A DNA stretch of 64,000 bases from Peribacillus deserti (GTDB lineage: Bacteria; Bacillota; Bacilli; Bacillales; DSM-1321): assembly GCF_002863585.1 (NCBI RefSeq), contig NZ_PGUY01000050.1, positions 1 to 64,000 of the forward strand, given 5' to 3'. The translations under genes and the position numbers were made by a program. Positions 56,747 to 64,000 of the stretch are shown here, one piece after another (within the stretch, counting starts at the first letter, position 1; every line of letters begins with the position of its first letter). The notes beneath the pieces are model-generated. The model saw only the letters and a program-made list of their open reading frames with translations. It was not told the DNA's origin and made no database searches.

Positions 56747-57023
56747 TCTATCAACAATGACTCTCAGATGTAAATCATCAGTATCTTCTGCGTGGTTCTA
56801 AGTATGAGTATGATTTCCGGTTTTTATGAACCCCTATGTGTGTCGTATTCATCCATCCTGCTCTACTAAAAATTTTGAACAGATTGATTTACATGTAACA
56901 GGAAGTGGTATATAAGACTGGGCAGACGATTAATAAATCAAATTAATGGCTAATTGCAGCAAGATGCACACAAGAAAATAATAATTGTTGCACAGTGTAT
57001 GACAGATGAAAAAGGTGGTGAAA

Positions 57024-57470
57024 ATGGTGTTTGATTATACGTTAAATTTTAAAGAAATTGATTTCCGCAAACAGCCCGAACTGTACCGCGTCGGACGGGG
57101 CGAGCAGGGTGTACTGCTTGTTGAGCCGTATAAAAGTGAAATTCTGCCATATTGGCGTTTTAAGACCCCGGAATTAGCGGCAGAATCATCAAGTAAAATT
57201 TTTCAATTGTTTCTCGATTATAAAGACAAAGAGGATTTCGTAGGGATGGACATGGCCAGAAAATTCCTGCAGATGGGATATACGAGGGCACGCCGCTATA
57301 CCAATTATAGAGGCGGGAAAAAATATAATAGTGACGGAGAAATAAACGAACGCCAAAATGACCCGGTGAAGGCCGAGTCAGCAGCAATTTTTATGGAAAA
57401 ATGGAAGCTGGCAAGGGAGGATGAAGACTACCTTGCTTTGAAAAAAGCCCATCAAAGAAAATATAGATGA
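57024..57470 (+). CDS. DUF4385 domain protein
   Basis: A 148-residue protein of the DUF4385 family: FDYTLNFKEIDFRKQPELYR with VGRGEQGVLLVEPYKSEILP at the start and ARKFLQMGYTRARRYTNYRG in the middle. Function unknown. Start at ATG 57024 after AAGGTGG; upstream codons include the ribosome site. Confidence 0.8.
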   Translation: MVFDYTLNFKEIDFRKQPELYRVGRGEQGVLLVEPYKSEILPYWRFKTPELAAESSSKIFQLFLDYKDKEDFVGMDMARKFLQMGYTRARRYTNYRGGKKYNSDGEINERQNDPVKAESAAIFMEKWKLAREDEDYLALKKAHQRKYR

Positions 57471-57637
57471 AAGTGTTCATATAAAAAACGGCTCCCATTC
57501 CCTACTAAAGATCAATCATTTAAAACACGTACATACTGGAAGTGCCGAGCATATGCAGCTTCTTCTATATCTTAAGGGCAAAGAATCCGCTATTTATAAC
57601 ACATAAATTCTCAAATGGAATGGCATAAGCAGTTTTT

Positions 57638-58080
57638 TCAAGGACATAACTTTAATGTCTCAAACGTTATCTGATCGTCCATCCTGAGACCAATTCTATT
57701 TCTAAATAACAAATTTAAGTCACTCATCAACAACTCCCCTTCCCTAACAAAGCTTACAAAGGAGTTAAGTATATTCTCGATTAACTGTTCAGCAGATAGA
57801 TGATTCATTCTCTGAAGAACTTCCCTTTGTACCTTTAAAACTCGTCCAGCCTCTGTTCAAACATTTTTCCTGAAATGGAAATTTCCAATCTCAATGAGGA
57901 TCAGATATACCTTTTGACTTAAAGAAGATAAATTCACCAAGCTCACATTATTCATCATAGAAAAAAATGAATGAATTTCAGAAACAGAATTGAAACGGCG
58001 ACTCTGACCCAATGATTATAGCATCTTTAGCGGGTATTTCCTTCCATTTAGAATCGGCACCGACTGCCCTCAGAATATAA
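57638..58080 (-). pseudogene. Decayed gene, unknown family
   Basis: Several frames of the minus strand contain protein-like stretches: AVGADSKWKEIPAKDAIIIG near the right end, SEIHSFFSMMNNVSLVNLSS in the middle, and a long piece near the left end (RVLKVQREVLQRMNHLSAEQ, then LRMDDQITFETLKLCP) to a stop at 57638. No single frame is open and no start is found. The pieces may belong to one regulator-like gene of about 140 residues, but the family is not recognised. Confidence 0.35.
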
Positions 58081-58153
58081 TAAGATAAACAACTTTTAAC
58101 GATCTAAAGTGCTGATATATGTATGTAATGGTTTTCTCTTGATTTTTAATACG

Positions 58154-58654
58154 CTAAAATTTAAAGGGAATTTTAAAATAAACAATCAAGAAAATGATAA
58201 TTAATAAAGATAATATATAGGAAGGTAAGGGACGAAAATGATGAAGTGCAATGACAGGGAACATGACCATATCAAACAAAAAGGAATACCAAAGGGTCCA
58301 GCCATAGTCATAAGAAATCTTATCAAGTTTAAGCAGTACCCATTCGACACTGATATAAATTCCTGACCATAGCAATATGTACATACCGCGGGCAGCCCAT
58401 CTCTCTGGAAAATGGGAAAGAAATAATAAGATGCTGATTGGCATAGTGATTAGCGCGTATACAATAACGGTCATCTCTTTACCGTACAGCAGGTCAGGGT
58501 GAAATTTCCAGAGAGAATGATCTTTCACGATATACTCATAAAGCAGGCCGCCAGCCGAAATAAAGAGCATGCTGGCATGGTAATCTCTCCATTTTTTCCA
58601 TTCTGCCCACCTTAAGGATGCGATAATAGTAAATATTGTGATAGCAACATGCAT
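58154..58654 (-). CDS. CBO0543 family membrane protein
   Basis: A 166-residue membrane protein with five helices. WRDYHASMLFISAGGLLYEY and the region around LWKFHPDLL, WSGIYISVEWVLLKL and HHFRPLPSYILSLL match the CBO0543 family of Firmicutes, of unknown function. Monocistronic. Confidence 0.7.
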   Translation of the reverse strand: MHVAITIFTIIASLRWAEWKKWRDYHASMLFISAGGLLYEYIVKDHSLWKFHPDLLYGKEMTVIVYALITMPISILLFLSHFPERWAARGMYILLWSGIYISVEWVLLKLDKISYDYGWTLWYSFLFDMVMFPVIALHHFRPLPSYILSLLIIIFLIVYFKIPFKF

Positions 58655-58797
58655 GTTCGATTCCCTCTCGAAGACCTTTTTAAGGTAGTGTGTCCATTAG
58701 GCGATTAACTAACACCCTTCATTTAACACATTTCATCATAAAGGCTATAAAAAACAATCTAGACTGCATACCAGACAGTCCTGAAAAGATACATGAT

Positions 58798-59811
58798 CTA
58801 GATAAATTGCTGCAAAACCTGCCCCTTTCCATCTGAGGTTTCTATGACAGCGTAAGCCCCATTTATAAAGGTTATCTGTGGGGGAACATGGCCGCAATCA
58901 ATGTCATAAATCAAAGGAATTTGCAGTTCTTCAGCGATTTCTGCATAAACATCTTCCAATGTATAGCCATCGACAGGATGGTTCACAGCGCTTCTGCCAA
59001 ATAAGATCCCTGAACAATGTTCAAACCACCCGGCATACTTCAGCTGCACCAAAGATCTTCTAAGATCCGTTGTAGACAATTCACAATTTTCGAAATACCA
59101 AATAATCGATTCTCCCTTAATATGTTGATTATAAAAGGAAGAAATATCGCCATATGGTGTACCCGCCAAATGTCTGATTACGTCTATGCATCCGCCAAGC
59201 AAACGCCCTTGCATTCTGACCTGACTGGTACCATTTGTTTTCCATAGTGTATCTTCTGTTAAGTGAAACACACATGGTGAGGGATTATTATGCTGCCATT
59301 CCTTCTGATACTTTAGCGAAGATTTCTGCAGAACGGCTTCTCCTTTTGGAGTGGATAATACAGTTTGCCACATAGAAGTGACTGGATCGGAGGACTCTCC
59401 TCTTAAGTCTATAAGATTGGTTCCATGGGCCGTAGCCATGCCGGTCTTTAACGTAATGGCCAATAGCAGGACACTTATGTCTGAATAGCCCAGTACCCAC
59501 TTGTCCTGGAGGTGTTGAAAATTAATATGTTCAAGCATTTCTATTAAAAGCTCTCCGCCCCAGGGAGGAATAAGAATGTCGATCTCCTCGTTATCCATCA
59601 TATTTGTAAACTCGTCAGCCCGTTTCTTTGCTGATGATGATTTAGCTTTTTCCTGAGTCCATACGGTTTCTCCTATAACGATATGGAAACCTTTTGCAGT
59701 TAGCCGTCTGCCCGCAAGATTAACCAAATCGTGCAGTTCGGCCTCAACACCCGATGAAGGTGCTGTCACTCCGATGGTCAATCCTTCTTTTAAACGGGGA
59801 TATGTAATCAT
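58798..59811 (-). CDS. LD-carboxypeptidase (S66, MccF-like)
   Basis: About 337 residues. LTIGVTAPSSGV at the start, GYSDISVLLL with the nucleophile Ser near residue 120, IWYFENCELS with the catalytic Glu, and CGHVPPQITF with the His form the Ser-Glu-His triad of family S66. LD-carboxypeptidases remove D-Ala from tetrapeptides of peptidoglycan; the MccF group cleaves microcin C. The longer N-terminus fits the MccF branch. Start set at ATG 59811 because AGGATGG precedes it; the frame opens 8 codons earlier. Confidence 0.85.
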   Translation of the reverse strand: MITYPRLKEGLTIGVTAPSSGVEAELHDLVNLAGRRLTAKGFHIVIGETVWTQEKAKSSSAKKRADEFTNMMDNEEIDILIPPWGGELLIEMLEHINFQHLQDKWVLGYSDISVLLLAITLKTGMATAHGTNLIDLRGESSDPVTSMWQTVLSTPKGEAVLQKSSLKYQKEWQHNNPSPCVFHLTEDTLWKTNGTSQVRMQGRLLGGCIDVIRHLAGTPYGDISSFYNQHIKGESIIWYFENCELSTTDLRRSLVQLKYAGWFEHCSGILFGRSAVNHPVDGYTLEDVYAEIAEELQIPLIYDIDCGHVPPQITFINGAYAVIETSDGKGQVLQQFI

Positions 59812-59961
59812 TCGAATCCATCCTATTCCATTCAATTTGTGTGAGTATGCCTATGCTCTGTAATCAAAATGTTAGGCAACTGTTATTCTTATTGAAAACT
59901 ATCATGTTATGATATAGGTGAAATGTTACCGAAATTTATGCCTCAAGGAGATTTTTTAAGT

Positions 59962-60258
59962 ATGGGATTACAACGTGAAAATGAAACATTAAAGCAAGAA
60001 ATCGAATTGCTGAGAACTTCTCTTCACATTGCTGAGACAAAGGTCCATTCTCTCAAGAAAATGTTAAAAGCAGAATATGAATTGTCTCCGGATAAACCAA
60101 TGAACTATCATACAATTGTCGGGCTGGATCAATTAGCTGACAATCAAACAGTAAAGCGTGAATTTAAAAAGCTTCTGAAAGCCCTCCATCCAGATCGCGG
60201 CGGGGATGATCGACTGTTTAAAGTGTTTAGCGATCATTATAGTAAAATAAAGGCTTGA
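59962..60258 (+). CDS. J-domain protein with N-terminal coiled coil
   Basis: About 98 residues: a coiled coil (RENETLKQEIELLRTSLHIA) then a J domain with HPD in KALHPDRGGDDRLFKVF. Single J-domain proteins recruit DnaK/Hsp70 through HPD. Start chosen at ATG 59962 (AAGGAG upstream); the ATG at 59923 is possible. The stop overlaps the tail of the gene on the other strand by 22 bp. Confidence 0.75.
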   Translation: MGLQRENETLKQEIELLRTSLHIAETKVHSLKKMLKAEYELSPDKPMNYHTIVGLDQLADNQTVKREFKKLLKALHPDRGGDDRLFKVFSDHYSKIKA

Positions 60259-60854
60259 GCCAAACGGACCTTAGCCGGCCGGTTTCTTAAATCCCAATAG
60301 ATAAGGAAGAATATAAAAACATCCGCCATGAAACTTGTACTTAAAAAAATCAACATCGAGTTATCCTGACTGGTACTCTTTACACTTCCAGGAATAGGCT
60401 CCTTAAATGGAGCTTTTAGTATACTATCGAAAAAAATATCATCATATGCATCTTCTGTTTTTTCATCTACAACCTGAATCATGCCGTTTAGACCTCTAAT
60501 TGGTACCAGAAAATCTACATCTTTTCTTCTTTCTAAAAATAGAAGGAATTTACCGCCTTCAGCCTGGAATTCTTTTGCTCCTCCTGTATTATGGATGTCT
60601 ATGGCCGCAAGTGTACTTTCCGGAGAATCCCCCTTAAAAACCTTCGTTACTTCGAATGGATACCCCTCGAAAACAAATTCACTGGTATTGGGTTTACATG
60701 AGAAGTCATAGGTCCCTATGACTGTAAGAACAGATTCTTCGATAACTTCCTGTGGACTCATGGGAATCCATTTAGAGGCATATGCCCGCGTGTGAATCAT
60801 CAGCACAAGCATACTGACCATAAGAAATATTACATATGTTTTTCTGATTAGCAC
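60237..60854 (-). CDS. Exported protein with C-terminal membrane helix, 205 aa
   Basis: Signal peptide MLIRKTYVIFLMVSMLVLMI, a beta-rich extracellular domain of about 130 residues (VTKVFKGDSP, KFLLFLERRKDVDF) and a C-terminal membrane helix (MLIFLSTSFMADVFIFFLIY) followed by a basic tail. Type I membrane topology. Family unknown. Confidence 0.6.
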   Translation of the reverse strand: MLIRKTYVIFLMVSMLVLMIHTRAYASKWIPMSPQEVIEESVLTVIGTYDFSCKPNTSEFVFEGYPFEVTKVFKGDSPESTLAAIDIHNTGGAKEFQAEGGKFLLFLERRKDVDFLVPIRGLNGMIQVVDEKTEDAYDDIFFDSILKAPFKEPIPGSVKSTSQDNSMLIFLSTSFMADVFIFFLIYWDLRNRPAKVRLAQAFILL

Positions 60855-61040
60855 CCCCTGCTTGATAGTATTCAGCAGTTGAAAAATATCTTGAGAGAAA
60901 CGGGTTTTACATGTGGGTTGGCATGCTGCAGGCTATCAACACTTAACAGCAGGGATAAAATGCAGCTGCGTCCTCAACTTTTTTTATTAAGTAGATATCA
61001 TTTCATGGTATAATAATAGGAAAATCTGGGAGGTTTATGT

Positions 61041-61205
61041 GTGAACGGAGATGCAATTTTGGCTGTTTTTCCATTTCTTACGCTGCTCTTTTATATAGCA
61101 CCTGTCATATTCATCATCTGGTTTTTAGTAAGGATGATAAGGCTGCAGGAAGAAAAAAATAAAATACTTCGGAATATATCTGAAAAACTGGACACCCAAA
61201 GGTAA
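61041..61205 (+). CDS. Small membrane protein, 54 aa (DUF4083-like)
   Basis: GTG 61041 follows GGGAGG by 7 nt. One membrane helix (FLTLLFYIAPVIFIIWFLV) then a basic helix (RMIRLQEEKNKILRNISEKL). This layout is that of DUF4083 small proteins, a tentative assignment. Confidence 0.6.
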   Translation: MNGDAILAVFPFLTLLFYIAPVIFIIWFLVRMIRLQEEKNKILRNISEKLDTQR

Positions 61206-61209
61206 CTTG

Positions 61210-61247
61210 ACCCAAACAGAAAGAGGATAGGCTCTTTCTGTTTGGTC
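61210..61247 (+). terminator. Terminator of the small membrane gene
   Basis: CCAAACAGAAAGAG and its complement around GATAGG. Confidence 0.75.
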
Positions 61248-61251
61248 TACG

Positions 61252-61537
61252 CATTTCATCAGTCTCCTACACTCCTATTCATATTTTAGCATGTTTTTCC
61301 ACTTATAATGACCTCTTTTAACCAGGCTTACCACTTCGATTATAGCCCTCGCCGCAAATTAAAAAGCATTGCTTTATACAATGCTTTTGCCGCCCTTTTA
61401 TTAATCTTTTTTATTTAGTCCAGTCTTTGCTAGTGCCTGTTTTAATGAACTGAATGTAGGAAAAGGCTTGTGGCGTTGATACATAAAAAAAGCAGCCAGA
61501 GGCCGACTAGACGTTTAATGGGTAAATCTATCTTTTC
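61252..61537. other. Intergenic region with a small hairpin
   Basis: Nothing coding is supported. AAAAGCATTG and its inverse near 61361-61390 form a hairpin. Confidence 0.4.
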
Positions 61538-61651
61538 TTAACCTGGTGGATTGAACTGTTTATAAGGAATCAAAAAAGACAAGAGAATAACGAACAGATT
61601 CAATAGCCCGATAAAAACACGTAAGCCGCATAGATCAATTCTATTCCTCAC
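61538..61651 (-). CDS. Possible 37-aa membrane peptide
   Basis: Frame from GTG 61651 encodes LRVFIGLLNLFVILLSFLIP between a polar start and YKQFNPPG. No ribosome site is clear, so the call is weak. Confidence 0.3.
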   Translation of the reverse strand: MRNRIDLCGLRVFIGLLNLFVILLSFLIPYKQFNPPG

Positions 61652-61667
61652 ACAATTACATATTGTC

Positions 61668-62072
61668 TCATTTCTGAGCATCCCGGCTCCCGAACATTCT
61701 CTGAATCTGAACCTCTTTATCATTAATGTTTTTATATTCAAAAAACCCAAGTCTATTTCCCCAGGGGTCTGTAAAACCGGCCCATTTTACCGGCACTTCT
61801 TCTCTTGTATGTATGTCAAAGAATGAAACACCAAGCGCACTCATAATTCTATTGCGTTCACTTTCAATATCAGTCACTCCTAGTCGGACTGGTCCGCTCC
61901 CATCCGATGGAATCCCTCCAGCCACCTGCAGCCAGCAGCCCGGCACAAGCTCCCATTCAGCAAAACCCTCATGAGGAATAAGATCAGCGTTTCTTTTTAA
62001 CAACGTCTCATACCATTTATATCCTCTGTTAAAATCGGCCACTCGAACCTGGATCGTCATCTCATAGATCAA
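61668..62072 (-). CDS. VOC (glyoxalase/bleomycin resistance) family protein
   Basis: A 134-residue protein with paired beta-alpha-beta-beta-beta modules: MTIQVRVADFNRGYKWYETL, WLQVAGG, PVRLGVTDIESERNRIMSAL, and AGFTDPWGNRLGFFEYK, the signature of the family end. Members include dioxygenases, glyoxalases and drug-binding proteins. Start placed at TTG 62072 because AGGAGGAG precedes it; the ATG at 62108 is in front of that site. Confidence 0.8.
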   Translation of the reverse strand: MIYEMTIQVRVADFNRGYKWYETLLKRNADLIPHEGFAEWELVPGCWLQVAGGIPSDGSGPVRLGVTDIESERNRIMSALGVSFFDIHTREEVPVKWAGFTDPWGNRLGFFEYKNINDKEVQIQRMFGSRDAQK

Positions 62073-62155
62073 TATATCTCCTCCTTTTTTAGCTCCTTTC
62101 TTAATCAATTCTATAAACTCCGCAATGAATCCTTTCTGATATCCGTCTTTTATAA

Positions 62156-62701
62156 GGCTGTTTTCGTAAATTTGTTGTTATTGAACCAGGGGGTTGATTT
62201 TCACTACAGGATGCTCGCTTTCCGCGGGGCGGGCGCCTGAGCCTCCTCGGCTTCGCCTGTGGGGTCTCACCTGATCGAAAAGCGGAGGACGGTGCTTTTC
62301 AAGAAAAGTTCCATCCAAAAGCTGAATGATGATCTTTATTAAAGTAGAGGCAAGACACTAAAAGAAAAGCAGACACCTGATAAAGAAGACTTGCTGATTG
62401 GCAAGCGACAGCGAAGACAGAAGCTTAGTCGCCCTTACCACGCTTGAACGGCCACGTCCTGTGGCCCCGCCTGGCTTGCACATCCTGTGCTTCGTGCGTT
62501 AGCCCGGCATAAGACGAGCGGCAGTGAAAGGCCGATTTTGCCTTTTAATGGCGATTGGCTAGACCCGCAGTGTCAGTCCGGAGCTGGACAATACCCGCTG
62601 CTCCCGCAGGAGTCTCGCACCTTACGTTCCAATCAACTTGTTTAACAATAGTGTTGGTTCACAGAACTTATTATAAAACACCAATCTTTTAGAAAAGAGC
62701 C
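62156..62701 (-). repeat. MITE-like repeat, copy 7, doubly nested
   Basis: Reverse orientation, 546 bp. Outer ends intact; perfect 8-bp direct repeat TTTTATAA (62148-62155 and 62702-62709). Rep2 is inserted at the same internal site as in copy 2 (62272 to about 62592). Inside rep2 a third sequence of about 125 bp is inserted (62392-62514), starting TAAAGAAGACTTGCTGATTG and containing GGCCACGTCCTGTGGCC. Confidence 0.9.
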
Positions 62702-62719
62702 TTTTATAAAAAGAAAAAC

Positions 62720-62738
62720 CGCTAAAAAGCGGCTGTGA
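62720..62738 (-). terminator. Terminator of the RsbR-like gene
   Basis: CCGCTTTTTAGCGG hairpin followed by TTTTTCTTTTT on the minus strand. Confidence 0.75.
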
Positions 62739-62753
62739 AAAAGGGAATATTGA

Positions 62754-63605
62754 TTATGCCTTCTGCACCAATATGTTCGCTGAACTTATTGCTTTAGAAA
62801 GAGTAGATTTTATTGAAATATTGTCGAAAGAAAGTCCCAGCTGAACTGCAGTTTGGGCAATTTCAGGCCGCAATCCGGAGAGAGTGGTTTTCACACCGAT
62901 TAAACTTAATGCTTCAATCAGCTGGAAGAGCTGTTGGGCAACCATGGTATCAATCATAACGACACCTGAAAGATCTAAAAATAGATGTTTAACCCCTAAT
63001 CTGGAACATTGTTCCAAGGTATTCTCAAGCATGAATTTTGCACGTGAGGTATCCACATCGCCCACAAGCGGAAGAAGCGCAACATCGGCATTGAGGCCGA
63101 TGACTGGAGAACTTAATTCCATGATTAATTCCTGCTGTGCCTGAAGTTTCTTTCGTGAATATGTCGTATGTTCTTCCGTAAACCATACGATGATCTTTCC
63201 AAAGGTTTTCATCACGATTTGATACCAGGAGGCTACTTCTCTATCAGAAAACTCATTTTTATGAAGTGCAGCAAATTCATTGATTAATTCAATATATTGA
63301 TCCTGTGTCCTGAAGAATTCCCGGTGGATATATTGAAGAGGTGTACCTGAATGTTCTTCATCTTGTGCGGTTTTGACAATCCACTCTTCCAATCCCTTGA
63401 AAAATTCTGCCTCATCCTGTTCAAAAACCTTAAAGAACCTCACATGAAATTCATTATTTTGGTGTTTTACTGTATGTATAACCTCAGGATCATTAGAAGC
63501 ATATACACCTGAGGGATCTCGCTTATCCAGGTTTTCATACCAATTTTCTGTTAGCTGCCATGATTTATCTATCAAAAATTGATATAACTCATTATTTTTA
63601 TGCAT
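62754..63605 (-). CDS. RsbR-family stressosome co-antagonist
   Basis: A 283-residue protein: N-terminal non-heme globin domain (residues 1-150; KSWQLTENWYENLDKRDPSG, HREFFRTQDQYIELI), linker helix (TYSRKKLQAQQELIMELSSP) and a STAS domain from about 165 with LPLVGDVDTSRAKFMLENTL and DLSGVVMIDTMVAQQLF. The Thr in the last motif aligns with the RsbT-phosphorylated site of RsbR proteins. RsbR proteins form stressosomes with RsbS and release RsbT to turn on the sigma-B cascade. Single gene with its own promoter and terminator. Confidence 0.85.
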   Translation of the reverse strand: MHKNNELYQFLIDKSWQLTENWYENLDKRDPSGVYASNDPEVIHTVKHQNNEFHVRFFKVFEQDEAEFFKGLEEWIVKTAQDEEHSGTPLQYIHREFFRTQDQYIELINEFAALHKNEFSDREVASWYQIVMKTFGKIIVWFTEEHTTYSRKKLQAQQELIMELSSPVIGLNADVALLPLVGDVDTSRAKFMLENTLEQCSRLGVKHLFLDLSGVVMIDTMVAQQLFQLIEALSLIGVKTTLSGLRPEIAQTAVQLGLSFDNISIKSTLSKAISSANILVQKA

Positions 63606-63657
63606 AATTACTCTCCTAACCCCAGTCGAATTAGTATTTTATATGTAAGCCTATTCC

Positions 63658-63686
63658 ATTGTATCGCACTTGTAATTTGATGTCGA
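63658..63686 (-). promoter_or_regulatory. Sigma-A promoter of the RsbR-like gene
   Basis: On the minus strand TCGACA, a 17-nt spacer and TACAAT. Confidence 0.6.
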
Positions 63687-63726
63687 TATCCATGAAGAGC
63701 GTAGATTTTATCAGTTAACATAAAAA

Positions 63727-63757
63727 AACAGAAGCGGCAGATTCTGCTCCTGTTTTC
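63727..63757 (-). terminator. Terminator of the 63762-63965 gene
   Basis: AACAGGAGC/GCTTCTGTT stem with T7 on the minus strand. Confidence 0.75.
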
Positions 63758-63761
63758 TATT

Positions 63762-63965
63762 TTATAATGCCAATTCTATAATCCTTTGGTAATACTCTTC
63801 CTTCGTTTCAATTCCCGTTTTGCTGGATAAGCTTCTATTCAATTTGAAAAATTCGGGGTACATACTGGCCATTGTTTTCATAATTTCTTTAGGATTCCTT
63901 CCACAAGCCCAGCTGTCCAATAAGGATAACTGCCACTCTTCTAAACGGCTCCTGTAACCTTCCAT
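63762..63965 (-). CDS. Hypothetical helical protein, 67 aa
   Basis: Reads MEGYRSRLEEWQLSLLDSWA then a helical tail (ASMYPEFFKLNRSLSSKTGI). Soluble, compact. The start is preceded by GGAGTCTGGTCTAAA. No family recognised; the window ends just upstream. Confidence 0.55.
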   Translation of the reverse strand: MEGYRSRLEEWQLSLLDSWACGRNPKEIMKTMASMYPEFFKLNRSLSSKTGIETKEEYYQRIIELAL

Positions 63966-64000
63966 TTTAGACCAGACTCCATATGAGCAGTCTAAGAAGA

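Overview
The window looks like chromosomal DNA of a spore-forming member of the Bacillaceae (Bacillus sensu lato). The sequence is AT-rich, with AGGAGG-type ribosome binding sites, B. subtilis-type Fur and LexA boxes, a sigma-B promoter and many Bacillus-type small families (YolD, YugN, DUF3231, DUF3934, DUF3977). I saw no rRNA, tRNA, CRISPR array, phage module or intact transposase. Genus and species cannot be fixed from the sequence alone.

Layout. 0-16 kb: small metabolic and housekeeping genes, mostly on the minus strand: two SAM methyltransferases, a Nif3-like protein, Nudix, an SOS-controlled orphan yolD, pnuC with a coupled small membrane ORF and a nadR remnant, a Ktr-type K+ channel, Fur-controlled hmoA, and a nucleotidyltransferase. 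16-32 kb: a broken RsbR-like gene, membrane and DUF proteins, yugN, a catalase-like peroxidase, DUF3977 and pentapeptide pseudogenes, a TSUP transporter and guaC with a PurBox pair. 32-43 kb: a large SNF2 helicase, then a glycan cluster (three GT4 enzymes, mannose-1-phosphate guanylyltransferase, a beta-rich protein and a CgeD-like GT2) that plausibly builds a spore-surface glycan. 43-50 kb: a signalling block with an EAL protein, a response-regulator phosphatase (RsbY-like) behind a near-perfect sigma-B promoter, and a CheR-type methyltransferase (RsbM-like) in operon with a hybrid histidine kinase (RsbK-like). This is the sigma-B control module known from the B. cereus group. 50-64 kb: neutral protease, cyclic-phosphate receiver protein, truncated hemoglobin, APC permease, LD-carboxypeptidase, J-domain protein, VOC protein and an intact RsbR-family protein.

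The most unusual content is non-coding. (1) Seven copies of a MITE-like element of about 220 bp have about 30-bp imperfect terminal inverted repeats. Five of the six copies complete in the window are flanked by perfect 8-9 bp AT-rich direct repeats. One copy interrupts a HAD hydrolase gene, and three carry a second repeat nested at the same internal site, in one case with a third repeat inside that. (2) Five intergenic arrays share an almost exact 20-bp period. Each unit has a conserved half of about 10 nt and a variable half; two arrays share one core, two others share another, and the latter pair brackets the rsbM-rsbK operon.

At least seven genes are broken, several by one-base changes in homopolymer runs, so true decay and assembly error must be separated before calling these losses.
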